A stretch of 64,000 nt of DNA from Neospora caninum Liverpool (taxonomy: Eukaryota; Apicomplexa; Conoidasida; Eucoccidiorida; Sarcocystidae). The DNA lies in assembly GCF_000208865.1 (NCBI RefSeq), contig NC_018394.1, forward strand, positions 2,069,964 to 2,133,963, read 5' to 3'. Of this stretch, positions 47,601 through 61,100 are shown piece after piece; position 1 is the stretch's first letter, and each line of letters starts with the position of its first letter. Under the pieces are notes generated by a model. The model was not told the origin of the DNA. It did no database searches and worked only from the letters and a program-made list of their open reading frames with translations. A program made the translations under genes and the position numbers.

Positions 47601-50600
47601 ATGCGACGGCACCGAAACAGGAAAGAATTTCTGTGGCGGGGTCTCCAATGGAGCCCGTCGAATGTCCTCTCAAACCGTTGCTGGGTCCCCTAGAAGCCAG
47701 AATTCCTTGTCGCAGCGACTAAGTCAAACGGAACCTTCTGCCTTCGGAAATAGGCCTGCCTACCGAACCCAACGCCCGCCGCTCGGAGGACGCGGCGTGT
47801 TGGATGACGAGACACTGTGGGGTCCGGATGGGGAAGAACTTCGCAGATTGTTGAACGTGAACTCACCGAATGACTTCAGGAGCATGACGGCGATCACACT
47901 GCCTGACGCTGGTCTGCTTGCGATCGAACCGTCATTTCTGCAGAGGGCGTGCGAGCTGAGAGTAAGAACCAGATCTCGAGAGCACAGACGTGTCAAGAAC
48001 GAACCCGTTTTAATTCTGTTTCTTCCCATTCTTTTAATGCGGTTTTCCGTCTTTCTATAAAAAGGCATAGTAGTATCCTACAAATAACCATAACCACCCC
48101 AGCTCTGTATTATTTGCGAGAAACCCTCTGTCTGATTCCCTGTAGTGTTTACCTCAGTGGATTAGTTGTTGATGTATTCACGTTTCCGGTTCTTCATTAG
48201 TAGCAACGCGTTTTAGGGCATCATATACTGAATGCTTGTGCGCGGCTTCAAAACCGTTTTCACTTTATATAAACTGAGACGTGGCGTTTAGTAAGCACGC
48301 CCTCTCAGGAACAATGCGCCTACCATCACAGTCCCTCGGTAAACAGGCAGCCATGGGTCGGAGAAAGAATTTCCACGGGGTTTTTCTCTCGGGCTCCGCC
48401 GCGCTGTGACGCTAAGTTTCCTTCGGTGTCGGACTTGCGAGGCTGTCCCCTGCGCAGGAGCTTCGGCTGCCGTGGAACAGGATTAAATCCTTTGAAGACA
48501 TTTTCCCTTGCAGTGGAGATCCGCCTCCTCTCTTTCCCAGGCTCACGGTGCTTGACGTCTCGTTCAATGAGATCAAGGAGGTTCCCGCCTTCATCTGGGC
48601 TCCAGAACTCCATACTCTCGATCTCTCCTTCAACGAAGTTTCTGACTTCCAGAGCATTACAGTTATCGGTGAGCCCATGGTTCACGGCTCGGCCGTGTCA
48701 CTTTGTCTTACTCCGTCGTTTCCATCTTTACTCCACCTCCCGTGTAGCGCCTTCACCGAGTTCTTCAGATAACGGGGCCGTCATGAGCAGGCGGAATAGG
48801 AGATACTCGGCCTGCTCAGCCGTGGTAGCAATGCCGCAGGATTGCCGCCTAGGGCGGATTCGCACCTCGTCATATGCAGGTGGAAGTACCACGCAGTTAT
48901 GCTGCGCATCTGTCAGGGTTCGCCGTCAGGTAGTTCCTCAGCCCTGCTGACCCAGTCCCTGAGGCAGCGACTGGCATAGCGGAGAAGAGTCTTTTTCGCT
49001 CGTCAGCACGGAAAGAGTCTGCCGTTGCCGCATCCTGTTTCGTCTCCTTTTCAGCCAGACGTGCCCCGAATATCCGGGATTTGCGGATGAAAGGGAACCC
49101 AGTGGACTGCGTTGAATCTGCCCGGGAGGCGTTTTGCAGCGCTCTGCCGCGTCTCTCGAGCCTCGATGAGGAGTCCGTTGGCTTTCGGAAAACTGCTGCC
49201 AAAAACAGAGCGCGACTGTAGGTCTTCTTTGTTCTCCATGTTTCGGTTTAGGGCCAGGGCTGCAGTGAGAGGCTAGGATGTTGTGACGGTGCACATTTAC
49301 ATCTGATAAAGGAAAGACTTTTCCTCTGGAGGACAGTCCAGATGATAGTGACTCCTGAATCCTGTCAGGGGTCACGTAAACAGATACGTGCTTCGACGCC
49401 CCGACTGGGAAGTCCCATCTCTGGATCTACGGTCTCCGCTCCAGTGGCGCTCATGAGGCATTCGGATCCAATTCGTTGGCCAGCGAACTGCGCCTCTGAG
49501 CCTCAGCCGCTGAAGCTCTCTCGCTGCGCGTTTCTGTGCGTCTTCGTCTCTTTCCTGACCCACTTTCCTTCCCCAGGACCATCACTTCGCTGGCCTCTCA
49601 GTCAGCGGTTTCTACGGACGACTTGCTGCCTTTCTGCTCCCTGTGTCCACCGGCAATGGGCGTGAGCGCGCGGCACCCAGAGGAGCACCTGCTCTCCTCG
49701 CATGCACTTTTATCTGTCACGAGGGCGCTCGAGCTCAAGGCTTCCTACGACTCACAAGAAGCCGAGCCCGATTCGCTTCGCCACGCTCCAGGCGCTGCAT
49801 GCGGTTGTAAGGAGACAGCACGCGTTGGAGATGAAACGGACGATATGCATCCCATCCTGGGGTTTGGCCCTTTGGCGCGCAACTCCTTGCAAGGCATCAG
49901 TCGAACAAACTGGCCAGAAAAAGTTGACTGCATCGAATTACCAGGCCAGAAGCTGACAACAATTCCTGACTTGCGTGTCCTCCGAAATCTCCGAAGGGCT
50001 GTGTTAAGCCATAACAAGCTTACCTCTCTTCAGGTAATCTCACAGCTACGTGACTCGTGTTATTCTTTCGTTGATAAAGGACCACGTAAATGATCAGCAT
50101 TTTGGTTCGGTGAAGGACTGTGTGGCAGCGACACACTTCGCGACATCACAACGGCCACGTACCTGCGCCTGCGACGCACTCGCATCTCAAGCTTCCGCCA
50201 CAGCCCCGGTGTCTCCATGTCTCCCTCTACGTATATATATATATATATATATATATAATTATATGCGTATGCCGACGTGTCACTAAGCGATCTATGTTCT
50301 CTTTTCTCTTCAGCCTCTACTTGCGTGCGCGAAGCTGGAGACTGTGATTGCTTCCGACAACCTCCTCGTCGACCTTGGAGAGCTGTATCAGCTGGAGGAG
50401 CTTCGGCATCTCGATGTCGCGCAGAACGTCATAAAGGAATTTCCATGCTCACTGGCGGCGCCCCGGAAGCTTGGTTTTCTTGCACTGGAGAACAACCTCA
50501 TCGAACATGTGTCCAACCTCGAGGGCTTTGAGAGCCTCACCCAGCTCTTCCTGTCGAATAACCGACTTTCAGACTTCCGGTGAGTGCACTCCAAGAGCGT

Positions 50601-53600
50601 CAGCTACCAAATAAGAAGCCAGCGTTTTTCTCCATCCACGGGGACTGCAGTTGATGTCAATAGAAAATGCGGAAGCTGTAATGGTGAAGCATGCTCCTGA
50701 TCCACAGTCAGTTTGATTTTTTCCATCAGACATCTCTCACTTGTTTAAAAGGACGTCCAGTTCACACCGACGGCATCTCCTTCAGGAACTCGATTCGCCA
50801 CGTGGATGCATTTTAGGGCGGATACGCAGTCGCGATGGCGTTCTGGGATGGTAACCCGTGAACACGTGAAACCTGACTCAGCATGAATACGGTAGCACCA
50901 TTTAGGTGCCGCCAGAAACAGTTCCGCTCTCTGTCTTCTGTTTTGTTTAGGTCGATCATTCATTTGGGAAGCCGTGGCGGGCTGAAAGTCCTTGACCTGG
51001 CGGGGAATCCCCTCTGCATGCTTCCAGACTATCGGGACTACACGCTGTATCTGTTGAGCGGTCTGAAGATCCTCGACGGCACTGCTGTAAACTCGAAACA
51101 TCAGGTCCACATTCGGGAGGCCTTCTCGGGAAAGCTGACCGCGGAGTTGCTGGAGCAGCTCCTCGGCAGTGCGCCTCCCTACGCGGCGGAGTGAGTCCCT
51201 GGCCGGATCGAGGACGTCCTAAAAGCGGCGAGAAGCCACCCTTGCAGTTGTTCCGCCTAGTGTCACACGCTTTTCATTGCTCACGCTTAGTGGATGTTTC
51301 TTTGCTCCGTCTGAAAAGGCGCAGGATAGCACTAGTGAAGTCAACCCTTTGGTGAGCCGTGCTGACCTTGCAGATCTGTGGACCTGGGTGATCGCAATCT
51401 CCGAGATCTTGGAGACGTCATCACTTCGTCCAACTTCCCGAACCTTACGGAGATGAATCTGGACGGGAACTTGTTGACAAGCATCGCTGGTGTTGGTCAG
51501 CTTCGCAAGTTGGAGGTGAGCCAGAGAGCTTCGTTTGCGATGGAACACCGTGACGCTGTTTTCCCCTTGTGGAGACCTAGACAGTCTTGGCTGCACTCTG
51601 CTGAAGAGCCAAAGTGAGGGAGGGTGCTGCTGAGTCGGGTTACACGGAGAACCGCTCGGGGATGTGTCGACTTGGGCGGCAGCATGTCGTCGCCTGAGGT
51701 CGTCCCCGGACACGTTCAGCGAAAACCCGACGCTTGTCTGGGGCGCCTGCACACTGCGATGGCGGAGTGTTGATGTGTATCTCACTGCACTTCCTTTCTG
51801 GACCCTCTCATTGGTTCTTGGAGATTTTGCACGGAGCTCTGTTTTTTTCGAGGTGGTGAAGAAAACGACCTTATAGCTGCGGGGTACCGTGAAACGGACA
51901 AGTATCAGCTGCTTTTAAGATCCAACCAGCGCTCGTGTTTTGACAATGCGAGTCATGTCATTCCTTAGGTTCTCTGCATCAACCGCAACCGCATGGAGAT
52001 CCGAGGACGCAGCCTAGGCGACGCATGGAACGGCACGCGGCCTTTCCCGAATCTTCAGGTATTGACCTGTTCTCTGCTCCTTCACCTGCTCGCATTGCCC
52101 CCTTCTGCCAAGCAACTGTGACAAACAGGTTGAGTACTGCCCGTTTTAGATCCAAGCAGACAAAAGAGCGCCTTCAAAACAGTGCCGATGGCGAAGCGGG
52201 TGGGAAGGCCTCCTGCTCGGCCTCAGTCGGCAAGGAGGATCCACTCCCGACAGGCCCAGTCGTTTAGTTTCTCAGCTGGATTCTAAACCCTGCTGAAACT
52301 GACCGAAACCCTGTGACCTCTCTGCAGCAATCCTGGGGCAATCGCCGCTTCGGAGACTTCCACGAGGAAGCGAAGTCTGGTTCCTTTGCAAAAACGACAT
52401 GAATTTATGCAGGATTGCTTTTCCTGCAGCGACTGGAGCTGAGCTACAACTGCATCACTGACTGCAGAGATCTACAGAGTTACCGATGGGAACGACTGAC
52501 GGTCTTGCACCTGGCCGGTAACGCGATATCCAGCGCTGAGGGATTCGGAGAGTTGCATGCGCTGCGAGAGCTGGATCTGAGTCACAACAAGATTCGTCGG
52601 TGCCTTCCGGGCAGTTTTCAGAAGCTGAAACGCCTGGAACGGCTGGACCTCGAACGGAACGGTCTCAAGTATGCATCTGTCCTATTTGATGTCACAGGGT
52701 CGGGTTTTTCAAACGCAGGGGTGAGGGAGCGTGTAGCGCGCCTCGCCAGAAGCCGGGAATCCGTTGGCGTGAAAATGTACAGAGCACCAAAAATGATGAA
52801 TTTCCTCTGTATGTTCTGCACGCAGAACATTGTCTAATATCAGCCCCTTACCAAGCTTGAACTTCCTAAATGTGGCGAGAAACCGAATCAAGGACGTTGG
52901 GGAGGTAGAGAAACTCGCTGATCTGTCTTCACTTCGATACCTCCTGTGAGTCATAACAGCCACTCCGATGTGTTTGGGCTTTGTCACTTTTTTCGAGCCC
53001 CATGGTGAAGATGCTGCTGGAATGTCGATTCGCGAACACATCCTTGACAGGATCCCACTCGCCACTGCTTAAATGTCTCTGTAGGCGGCCGTCTACTACG
53101 ACTTGACATGCCAGTGGTCAGGCCCTGCCGATTCGCTGGCATTTAGCGGGTTCGCTGCTGAACATCCAGAGTAACGGGAGAGTTCCGAAACGCGCTCATG
53201 CATGTGTGGACGGTCTTGCGTCGGTGGCGTATAGATATGTGCCTCATACGCCTTCGAAATTGCCATCAGGTTCTACGGCAATCCAGCCAGCGGAGTCGCC
53301 TCGTACCGAGTCCACGTGCTCCACTACGTACCGCACTTGGCGGAGTTAGATTCGAAGCCGCCCACAACCGACGAGCTGGCAGAGGCTGAGCTCATCAGTT
53401 TGCGACGACGAATCAAGCAGCAACAGTCCATGCCCACGGCTAGCGCTCCAGCAGTGTCGACTGCTTCGAGGACGAAAAAGAACAGAGTTTCTCTCCAGGT
53501 TCTGCATCTGGACGTGGAACAAAACCCCCATCCGCGCCCCAGTTTAACGCTGTCATCAGTCAGTAAGGTGGAGCACGGCACCTCGGAAAGTGTTGTACCT

Positions 53601-53618
53601 TCCACCGCCCTTCGATGA
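38663..53618 (+). CDS. LRRC9-like leucine-rich repeat protein (axonemal/ciliary family)
   Basis: A very long LRR protein collinear with animal LRRC9. Phase-matched exons: 38663-38949, 39497-39753, 40236-40488, 41093-41246, 41573-41767, 42455-42675, 43041-43178; then 46356-46476, 46849-47232, 47694-47961, 48458-48668, 49055-49217, 49577-50033, 50314-50579, 50951-51190, 51374-51515, 51969-52058, 52430-52668, 52844-52945, 53270-53618. Between 43178 and 46356 exons are incomplete; likely ones lie near 43737-43810 (VLFYGVDPAAPQEVHW), 44143-44280 and 45022-45191. Diagnostic matches to LRRC9: NPVCKMKNFETFCIFHLPHL, SHDWYKDVVQLISSRF, GVQVKAVTKIHNRLLELRF, SPDVVLPLYHVVIEYVTEKR, and the final FYGNPASGVASYRVHVLHYV. 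LRR blocks lie at both ends. The first ~95 residues are disordered and have no LRRC9 match. The donor after 39753 (gtccga) is weak. LRRC9 is known mainly from flagellated organisms. Confidence 0.88.
42153..42262 (+). pseudogene. NUMT: mitochondrial coxI fragment inside an LRRC9-like intron
   Basis: An AT-rich island translates as YILYIWSIIFTALMLLFTLP then ILTGGLVVICDVD, which matches the conserved cytochrome oxidase I segment with LP.L.GG followed by DlhFNT. The match breaks after the Asp. It lies between exons 41573-41767 and 42455-42675 on the same strand as the host gene. It is far too short to be functional. Borders are approximate. Confidence 0.8.
44678..44718. repeat. (CT)n(TA)n compound microsatellite in intron
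   Basis: A CT run passes directly into a TA run, inside the unresolved middle part of the LRRC9-like gene. Confidence 0.9.
50231..50258. repeat. (TA)n microsatellite in intron
   Basis: A TA run of about 13 units in the intron between exons 49577-50033 and 50314-50579 of the LRRC9-like gene. Confidence 0.9.
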
Positions 53619-55180
53619 CGTCGCTCCCGTTTGCAGCGCCTCCATTCTTCAACTGAGTGTCGCTCCGCTTTTTACTGTGCCGCTAAATTCGTATCGACCT
53701 CAAGGGGATATGTGCATGACGGAGGCCTTGCTAGCCAGCGACAACTGACACACATGCTCTATTTCGACGGACGGCCAGGCAGACGGCAATGCCGCACCTA
53801 ACACCCGAGTCATACGTCCCGGCGAGTAACTACCGCGGACGAAACGTACGTCCTGTCTGCGGCCTAACCTTTCGTGTTTACAGCAACTAATCGGAAGCAA
53901 GCAGGCCCTGCTATGCCTCTCTCCCTTCAAAGCTGTCCTTCGGGAAATAGCTTAGCGAACAGAGCCTCCCCCGACAACCTCAAAATTGGGGGGCAAGTCA
54001 TCAAATGCCCTTCCAATGCGAGCTTCTCGCACAAGGGGAGTCGAAGGAAATCATGCTGAGACTCTCAATCTCTGTTTCTGTACCGTTCTCCCCCCAGGCG
54101 AATCAACGATCACACTTTCCCAATCACTTCTTACGACTTGCTGCGCTGGTATGTACGCGCCCGCCTAACTGGCTGACTTCTTTCAGGGCTGTAGACTGTA
54201 GGTGGGGCACGAACACACCACATCACCGGCGCTTGTCTCCAGCCTCTTTCTGCCCCGTGCAGCGGCAGTGGGAGTCCTGAACGCTCGGCTCTTGGTTAGG
54301 AGGTAACGCCGACACGCTGTTCTCGCGTTTTCACCACAGGACTGTGACAGCCGGCTGTCGTATCCCCCGATCGGATGACAACTAACGATCGCTTGTTTCG
54401 GTCCCCTCGTTCTCTCCAGTGAGCGTGGACGGATGGTTGACCTTCAAGTGCCCAACTGTTTCTCCGTGGCGAAACAGTCAGTGTCTACGACTTGCGACAT
54501 ACTGATTCTACCGAACAAAAGTGCAATTTCTCCCCGCATAGGGCTTGACGGGAAGGGCAGGTTTGTGCGTCGGGAGGATATTTCAGCTGGCAACCAACAG
54601 ACATTAGTCACAAACTGCTGAGCTGTACCTTGCCACAGGGCTCCCCGACACCTCCCGCAACGCAGGTAGCACACCATTTCTGAAACCTGTCTGACGACGA
54701 GCGACTAGATTCACTGGCACTGTGCTCTGCGGGTCTATTCTCGGGTTCTGAGAGAAGAAAAGGGTCAGATGTCGGCCTTACGGGAGAGGTTTGACAAGTT
54801 TACTAGTAAAGGGAACACTACAGAAAAAAACATACATGACGAAATGCTTTGGTGACACATCTCTAGCAGATTCTGAGACCGGATTAAAACTGCAATACAA
54901 CTATTTGGACAAATATTGCTTTCCATGTCTGTGATAACTTCCTGACACGGGTGCCTCGACAAGCATTGGCTCACTCGACAACCCGGATCCTACGACAAAG
55001 TCACCAGATCCAGATTCTGCCCTACAGAATCGATAGCTCTCAAAGGAAATAGGTACAGACTCTATTAGCGCGCAGAGCTTGCCCATGTGTAGCAGACTTT
55101 GCCGTTCTCCTTTGGTGGTTACCGGAACGTCCAGAGAGTGTTCGCAAAAAACACCCCAGCAGCTCCGTGACGCTTACCAG
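53619..55180. other. Tail-to-tail spacer between LRRC9-like gene (+) and ferlin (-)
   Basis: About 1.56 kb that should hold both 3' untranslated regions. Open frames are short and start with non-ATG codons. I see no domain, repeat or RNA gene. Confidence 0.6.
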
Positions 55181-58100
55181 TTAGCCCAGCAGTGAGGGAT
55201 AGAGGAAGGCCACAACAAAGACCCAGATACACAGGAAAACAACGGCGGCGACGCGTACCTGACAAACACCAGATGGACACAGACACGTTCCAGCACTGAT
55301 TCACTAAACGCGTATCGTGAAGACAGACCGCGTGCTGTCGCGGTTGTTGGCCCGCCGTGAACAGCGCATATCCACGGGAGTTCATGAGACTCAGTGAACG
55401 CAGACTGATATGTGGACATCTTACCCAATACCAGAGAGGCCGGTAATCCACACGAAGTCCAGCAGAGCCGAGCACATCTTCCCATTTCCGGCCTTCCTGG
55501 GGAGTGGTCAATCGCGGATCCCGATTCGGAGAATCTCGGCCTAGTCCAACCTGGGAGAAAAACAGTAGACAAAGATGTTACATCAGTCCCACGGCCGCAG
55601 ATCCGAAAACGCGTGGCCCCTACAAGAAACCTGCGTCTAGTTCTATAGAAAGTACATACTGCAGGAATAGGGTAACTGGGCAGAAAGAGAACACGAAATA
55701 GGTGTGGCGAAGTGAGTAAAATCCAGCCGCCTTCCGAGAGGTGGCTTCTTTTGACTTCAACTTTAATTCCCGCAACACAACCTTCGAGAACCGAACCGCT
55801 TTCCTGACCTCCATTCAACCTCAAGAAACGGAAATCCATGAAGGACGTATTCTCCTAAAACAGCGAATGTCCACCGGTTGGAAAGTTGGCTGTTTTTGAG
55901 AGTGTCAGAAGGCAACCCATCGAACACAATGTGCCAATATAACACGGATAATGAGGGTAATCTGGGTTCTTTCTCCCATTTTATAATGTGCAACACGGAG
56001 TCTAGTTTCAACTGTTCCCCTCGCTTCGCACTTGGCTCTGACGCAACTCTCTATCTGAGAAGAAACACAAAACAAGCGAGGAAGTGAGCTGTCCGACGTA
56101 CAGGTTTGCTGGTGGCCTCAGATTGTGAGATAAACTGCAGCGAGACTTGGACGAAACCGAACGTCGAAATATCTGCTGATTCTCGAGAGCGATTGATGAG
56201 TTTTAACTCGGCGTCGACGTCAATGCTGTTCAGCGTACTCGCAACCCGTTCCAGATACCGGCGCAATTCGAGGTTCACCTACATCAAATCGTGACAAGTC
56301 GGGAAAGTTCGTGTAAAGAACAGACACCGCAGCATAGCGGCATATGATCCCCACACACGCAGAAACGAGAGGCGTGTTGAGGGACGACAGCGCGGCAGAC
56401 TGAGGGCGCGGCGAACGAGATGGGATCCCGGAATGTGCTCTGCTCCTGAAGCTGCGACGGCGGTTTCCGGCTCGTTAAACATGGGCAAACTGCAATGCAC
56501 CTTACCTCGCCAACAAATGACGCCTGCCCCATGTTTCGGTTGTCGTAGGCGGCAATTTGAAGCACGCACGTGCTGACAGGCATTTGTACTCGTGAATACA
56601 CCATGCGCCAGTTGAAAATGGCAGCCCCTGTTTTTGAGTAGTAATGGACATCGGTTTGTTGAGCAGCAGGCTGGGTGCCTCGGTAGCCTGTGCAGTCTAG
56701 ATTGCAGCGGATCATGGCGTCAATGAAGTCTTTGCCCAAAATCTTGACAGCCAAGTTCCGCGCACCCCACACAATAACCCTGAACCAGAAACGCAAAAAT
56801 GTCGACAGAAAGGGCGTCGCGCTCACATGTAAGTCGGCTAACTCCTGTCGTGGACTTCCTACGTTTCCCAAAGGGGCCAGAGCAGAACGCACCCCCTCGC
56901 ACAAAAAACCAACACGAAAAGTGCACGTCTCCACCTTCACCTCCAAGAGACAGACATGGCATGCCATCTTACCTCTCGATATGACGGCAACACAAACCGA
57001 AGTGACCACTTCACTAGAGCACTCACTTGTTCTGCAACCCCGGAACTTCTCTCTCTCCCTTTCACGTACCTAATTTCAACTTCTGTCGCAGCGGGGCTCT
57101 GCAAATCGAACTTGGGAACCTCTCCGGCTTTCTGGAAATCCATGAGCTCGACCCACATCTCGACTGTTCCCTTAAAAGACCCACCCGGCATCTGCTTCAG
57201 GGGGCGGTACTCCATTGGAACCTGGTTCTTCGACATGGATTTTTGCCACTCCTTTGAAAACCACCTAAAATGAAACGCAACGGTATTTCGAACGCACACA
57301 AAGGACACTGTTTTGCACCAGCACGACCATCCTCTCGACAGCCCGATAAAAACCGGTTCACCTCAGGTCAGCACATTTTATATAGAGAGTGTCGGGGTGG
57401 CATCAGCTCTGTGAGGCGGTCAGGGGTGAAGTGACCGATCGCACACCGCTCTCTGCTGAGGCAAACCCTGATCCCACTAACGAGGCACGTCCTAGAAACG
57501 AAATCCCTCAGCCAAAACAGAAAAGCGGTGCTGCCAGCAGTGGAAATACGTAGAGAGCAAGTACGGATGCAATTGTTTCACACACGCATCGCCTATAACC
57601 GTGCTACGAGGAAGGAAATGGCGACGAGAGCGACGAGGGAGAACGCGCAGTTCTATCCCGGTGCTCCGTGTCGACCCCTGATTTTCAGCCGGAACGCGGA
57701 CCTCGGAAGCAGTTCCTCGCGTACCGTTCTTCTAGGTCAATGCACGTGCTACCGATGTAGATGTCCTCCAGCCCTCCCGACACCCCTTCATGGGCAGACC
57801 AGACTTGTAGTTCGAACTGGGAGTCGTCAGGGAACATCACGTCTTTCTCCCACACCGTGAAAAACTCTGGATTATGCGTGTTGGACTTCGCCTCCGCGCG
57901 CAGCGTGTCCTGCAGCAGACACGAAGAGCCAATATACCCCAGGCCTACTTTTGCCTACAAGAGTAGCATTTTGCATTGCCACGCGGCAGCCGAACAAAAT
58001 GCTCCCTATCAAGCGCAGCAAGCGATGACGCAGGAAGAAGGCGCAGGCATATTTAGTCGCTCAGGCAATGCCCCAAGAAGCATGCGTTTTGCCTCCACAT

Positions 58101-61100
58101 CACAAAAGTACCGAGCGGACTCACGGAGGGCTGACTGCCATTACAATGGTCTGCATCAGTGTGGGGGGCGATGCTGCGGCACTAGCTTTTCTGAGTTTCG
58201 GGAGGTGGCGAGAGGAAATGGATTTCTCTGGCGGCGGTGGCTACATCCGTGTGACGAGCGTCCTGGGTAGTCTACAGTTTACGCTGCCGGGCGCATTAGC
58301 TCACCGATTTGTCTCCCAGGTTGAAAAGGAGGTACGGATTGGGTACAATCCGATCGTCTCCCACATACAAGCTGATGGCGCGAATCACGTATACTCGGAT
58401 CTTCATCAGCTTGGGGTAAGCTTCCTCGCCTCTGAGGTTCCGCCGCATGCGATCTTCGCTGCTTGCCAATTCCACCGCAGCGGGGTCGACATGTGGGTTC
58501 GGTTCATCTGCGGAGAAGCACGTAGACATGTAACATTTGAAAAGGAACGGAAAATACTGCCTCCCAGAACAGAGGCTGCCCTCTCTGTGAACACCCGCCT
58601 GCAGCTCTGGAAGGTTTCGTCCCCTGTGGCCATCTAAACAGAAAAACGCTCTTCAGACACACTCACACTGCGCCATCGGCAGCCAGCGTAGTGAGGACAG
58701 GACCCTGGAGGAAAGAACGGACTTTTAAAGGGAAAGGAGGTCCATGCAAAAGTATTCGCTCACCGTGATGAGTAAGATTTACGAAAAACTTCACAAAGCC
58801 GGTAACATCGATATCACCCATAACAGACTTCTTCAAACTGTCGGAGGGGAAAGTGACATCGTCCAGGAATTGCTCCAGTGTGGAGTCCACGGAGGGGCGC
58901 GCATATTGTTCCTTCGTTTTCTTGTCGGCAGCTCGCTTGCCTTCCGCAAACAAAACAAACCTGTTGGACGCCACACACAGAAACGCCCAGACCAGTCATT
59001 CCTCAGGTTCCTGTGAGAGATCCAGAGCGGCGTACCACACAAGGAGCAATTCCGAGGCTCGGCCTCTGAAAGACATCAAACTATTTCGGTGTCTCCAGTC
59101 CATGTTACACAAGATGCCAGCGTTGCGGCGAACATCCAGGCGCTGCAAAACACGGCAGTGCAAAAAGCGTCCCCCTCAACACACATCAGCGCAGAATACT
59201 GACGAAGGAGCGTATCTCACGACAGGAAGGGCCGAACGCCGTGGGAAGACGTGGATACGCGAACAAGACGGAGACCCCTGCACTGTCTTAACCTCCGTCG
59301 CAGAGAGGGTGTCATGCTGGTGCCCCAGCGGACATTCAAAAGGAGAATTTATGGCTCACGAAGACGAGTAAAAGGGCTGAAGATGCTACGCGTTGCTGCT
59401 GGCTCGCGGATTTCAAGCAATAACCGCTTACTTGGCTGGAATATATACATTCAAGGTGAACATGTTAGAAAAGATCACGTCGTAGCGATATCCCGGAATT
59501 GAGTAGCTAGTTACGAGGATCTTCGGAAGTCCACTTGGCAGAAGCCACGAGTCCGCAAACGTCTGCAGCAAAGAACACGGAATTTGGAACGGTCTTCTGT
59601 CCTAATCTTCTGCCTTGAATCCAACAGCGCAAAAATGGCTTTACGAACACGAGCCCTCTCAACGTTATCTCGTCGCGGCCACAGACTCAGACAAGCACAT
59701 TCGGAATGACAACGTCCATCCAGTCTATGGATCCCTACCTTGTTATCTGGGTCATAGGTTGCGAATCTGGACTGAGCGAGAGTCAGTTCCTTGTGAGCGT
59801 CCGCAGTCTCCCGATCAGCAGCACTGAGAGCCTCTAAACCAATCTGCCCAGTGCCGCTTTTTTTGGAGCTCCCGTGAAAGCCACGCATCAAGCCGCCTGC
59901 GAATGCGCGCTCACAAACCCCATACCAGCATCTCTCATTATCAATGAATACCCAGAGCGGTCACGAGAAGCAGTCGTGTATATGTCGTGCTGGCGCTCGC
60001 CAAACGTCTCAAATTCGTTCGTTGATTCCCCCGTAGCTGTACACCCGGGAGAAGTAAAGAAAGAAGCAGTGCGGGCTTCTGCAGGGCAGCATAACAAACG
60101 CAAGAAAAGTCTGCCACCGAAGCCAAATCGTGTTGAGTCGAACTGATGCTTACCGATGTGTTTTAGGTCAACTGTATCGGTGAAGTCATTTAGCGGTGCA
60201 ACAGCCTCGATCGCGCCTTGCTGATCGAGGACCCACGGCATGAGAGGAACGAGGGACATCGAGTATTCCCCGATAAAATACTTTGGCTTTTGCTTCCTGT
60301 CGTACACCTGAACGCAGAGAGCACAACAGACCGAGGACCTTCTGGGCCTGCAAGAAACAGTTGCACCCGGAGGCATCCTGAGAAGCACGATTTCCCACCG
60401 AAACAGTTGCGCTAACCGTTGCCGGGTTGAGTGCGAGAAGAGGACGAAGGCAGACCACCAATGAGCACAATGCCACGATATCGACATGCTGAGCAAATAT
60501 GAGGATGCCCTCACCATGTGTCTACGTCATAGAATACCTCTACTGATGAACAGTAGGACGCCCGAAAAGGACAGCGCGTACCGAAGGAGAAACACAGACA
60601 ACCAGGTCTTCTCCGGTCCGCCAAAAGGTGACAGGACACTTCTTCAACAGCGAGGTGAGCCCCAGAACACGAACCACTGGCTCATTGCTCCTAGGTTGTC
60701 AGCCAAAACCAGGGAATGACAAACAAAGGCAAAGGGGCGACAGAGGCGAATGCGAGAACAGAATTAAGTGAGCCTTACTTGAACAACCAAGCGCGGATCA
60801 TAGATAGGGTCCACTGGCACATCAATTTCCATGTAAGCCACCTTGAAAATGTCCGTGTTTGCAGCCTTGGTTACAGTCGTCCAATGCTTGTTCACGATCT
60901 GAAAGCACAAGTGACAACGCATAATGAGGAGGCGAACGCCTGTACCATTTGCGCTCGTCCGGAGAGATCCCTTCCGAGTACTTCTCCCCGACGTCTCCAA
61001 CCAGAAAAGAAAACACGCCCCCCACGTAATCAGAGTCATATGTAGCGGACTGCTTCCAAATGTTGACAACGGGCCCAGCCGTCTACATGCCAGAAGACAA

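Noticed and set aside
48060..48200. AT-rich segment in an LRRC9-like intron considered as a third mitochondrial insert
   Set aside because: The translation (ALYYLRETLCLIPCS) did not match coxI, cob or coxIII patterns I can recognise.
55620..56011. Peptide WEKEPRLPSLSVLYWHIVFD considered as a ferlin exon
   Set aside because: Exon 56102-56278 joins in phase to 55425-55550 and gives the ferlin-type sequence SKPVGLGRDSPN, leaving this region intronic.
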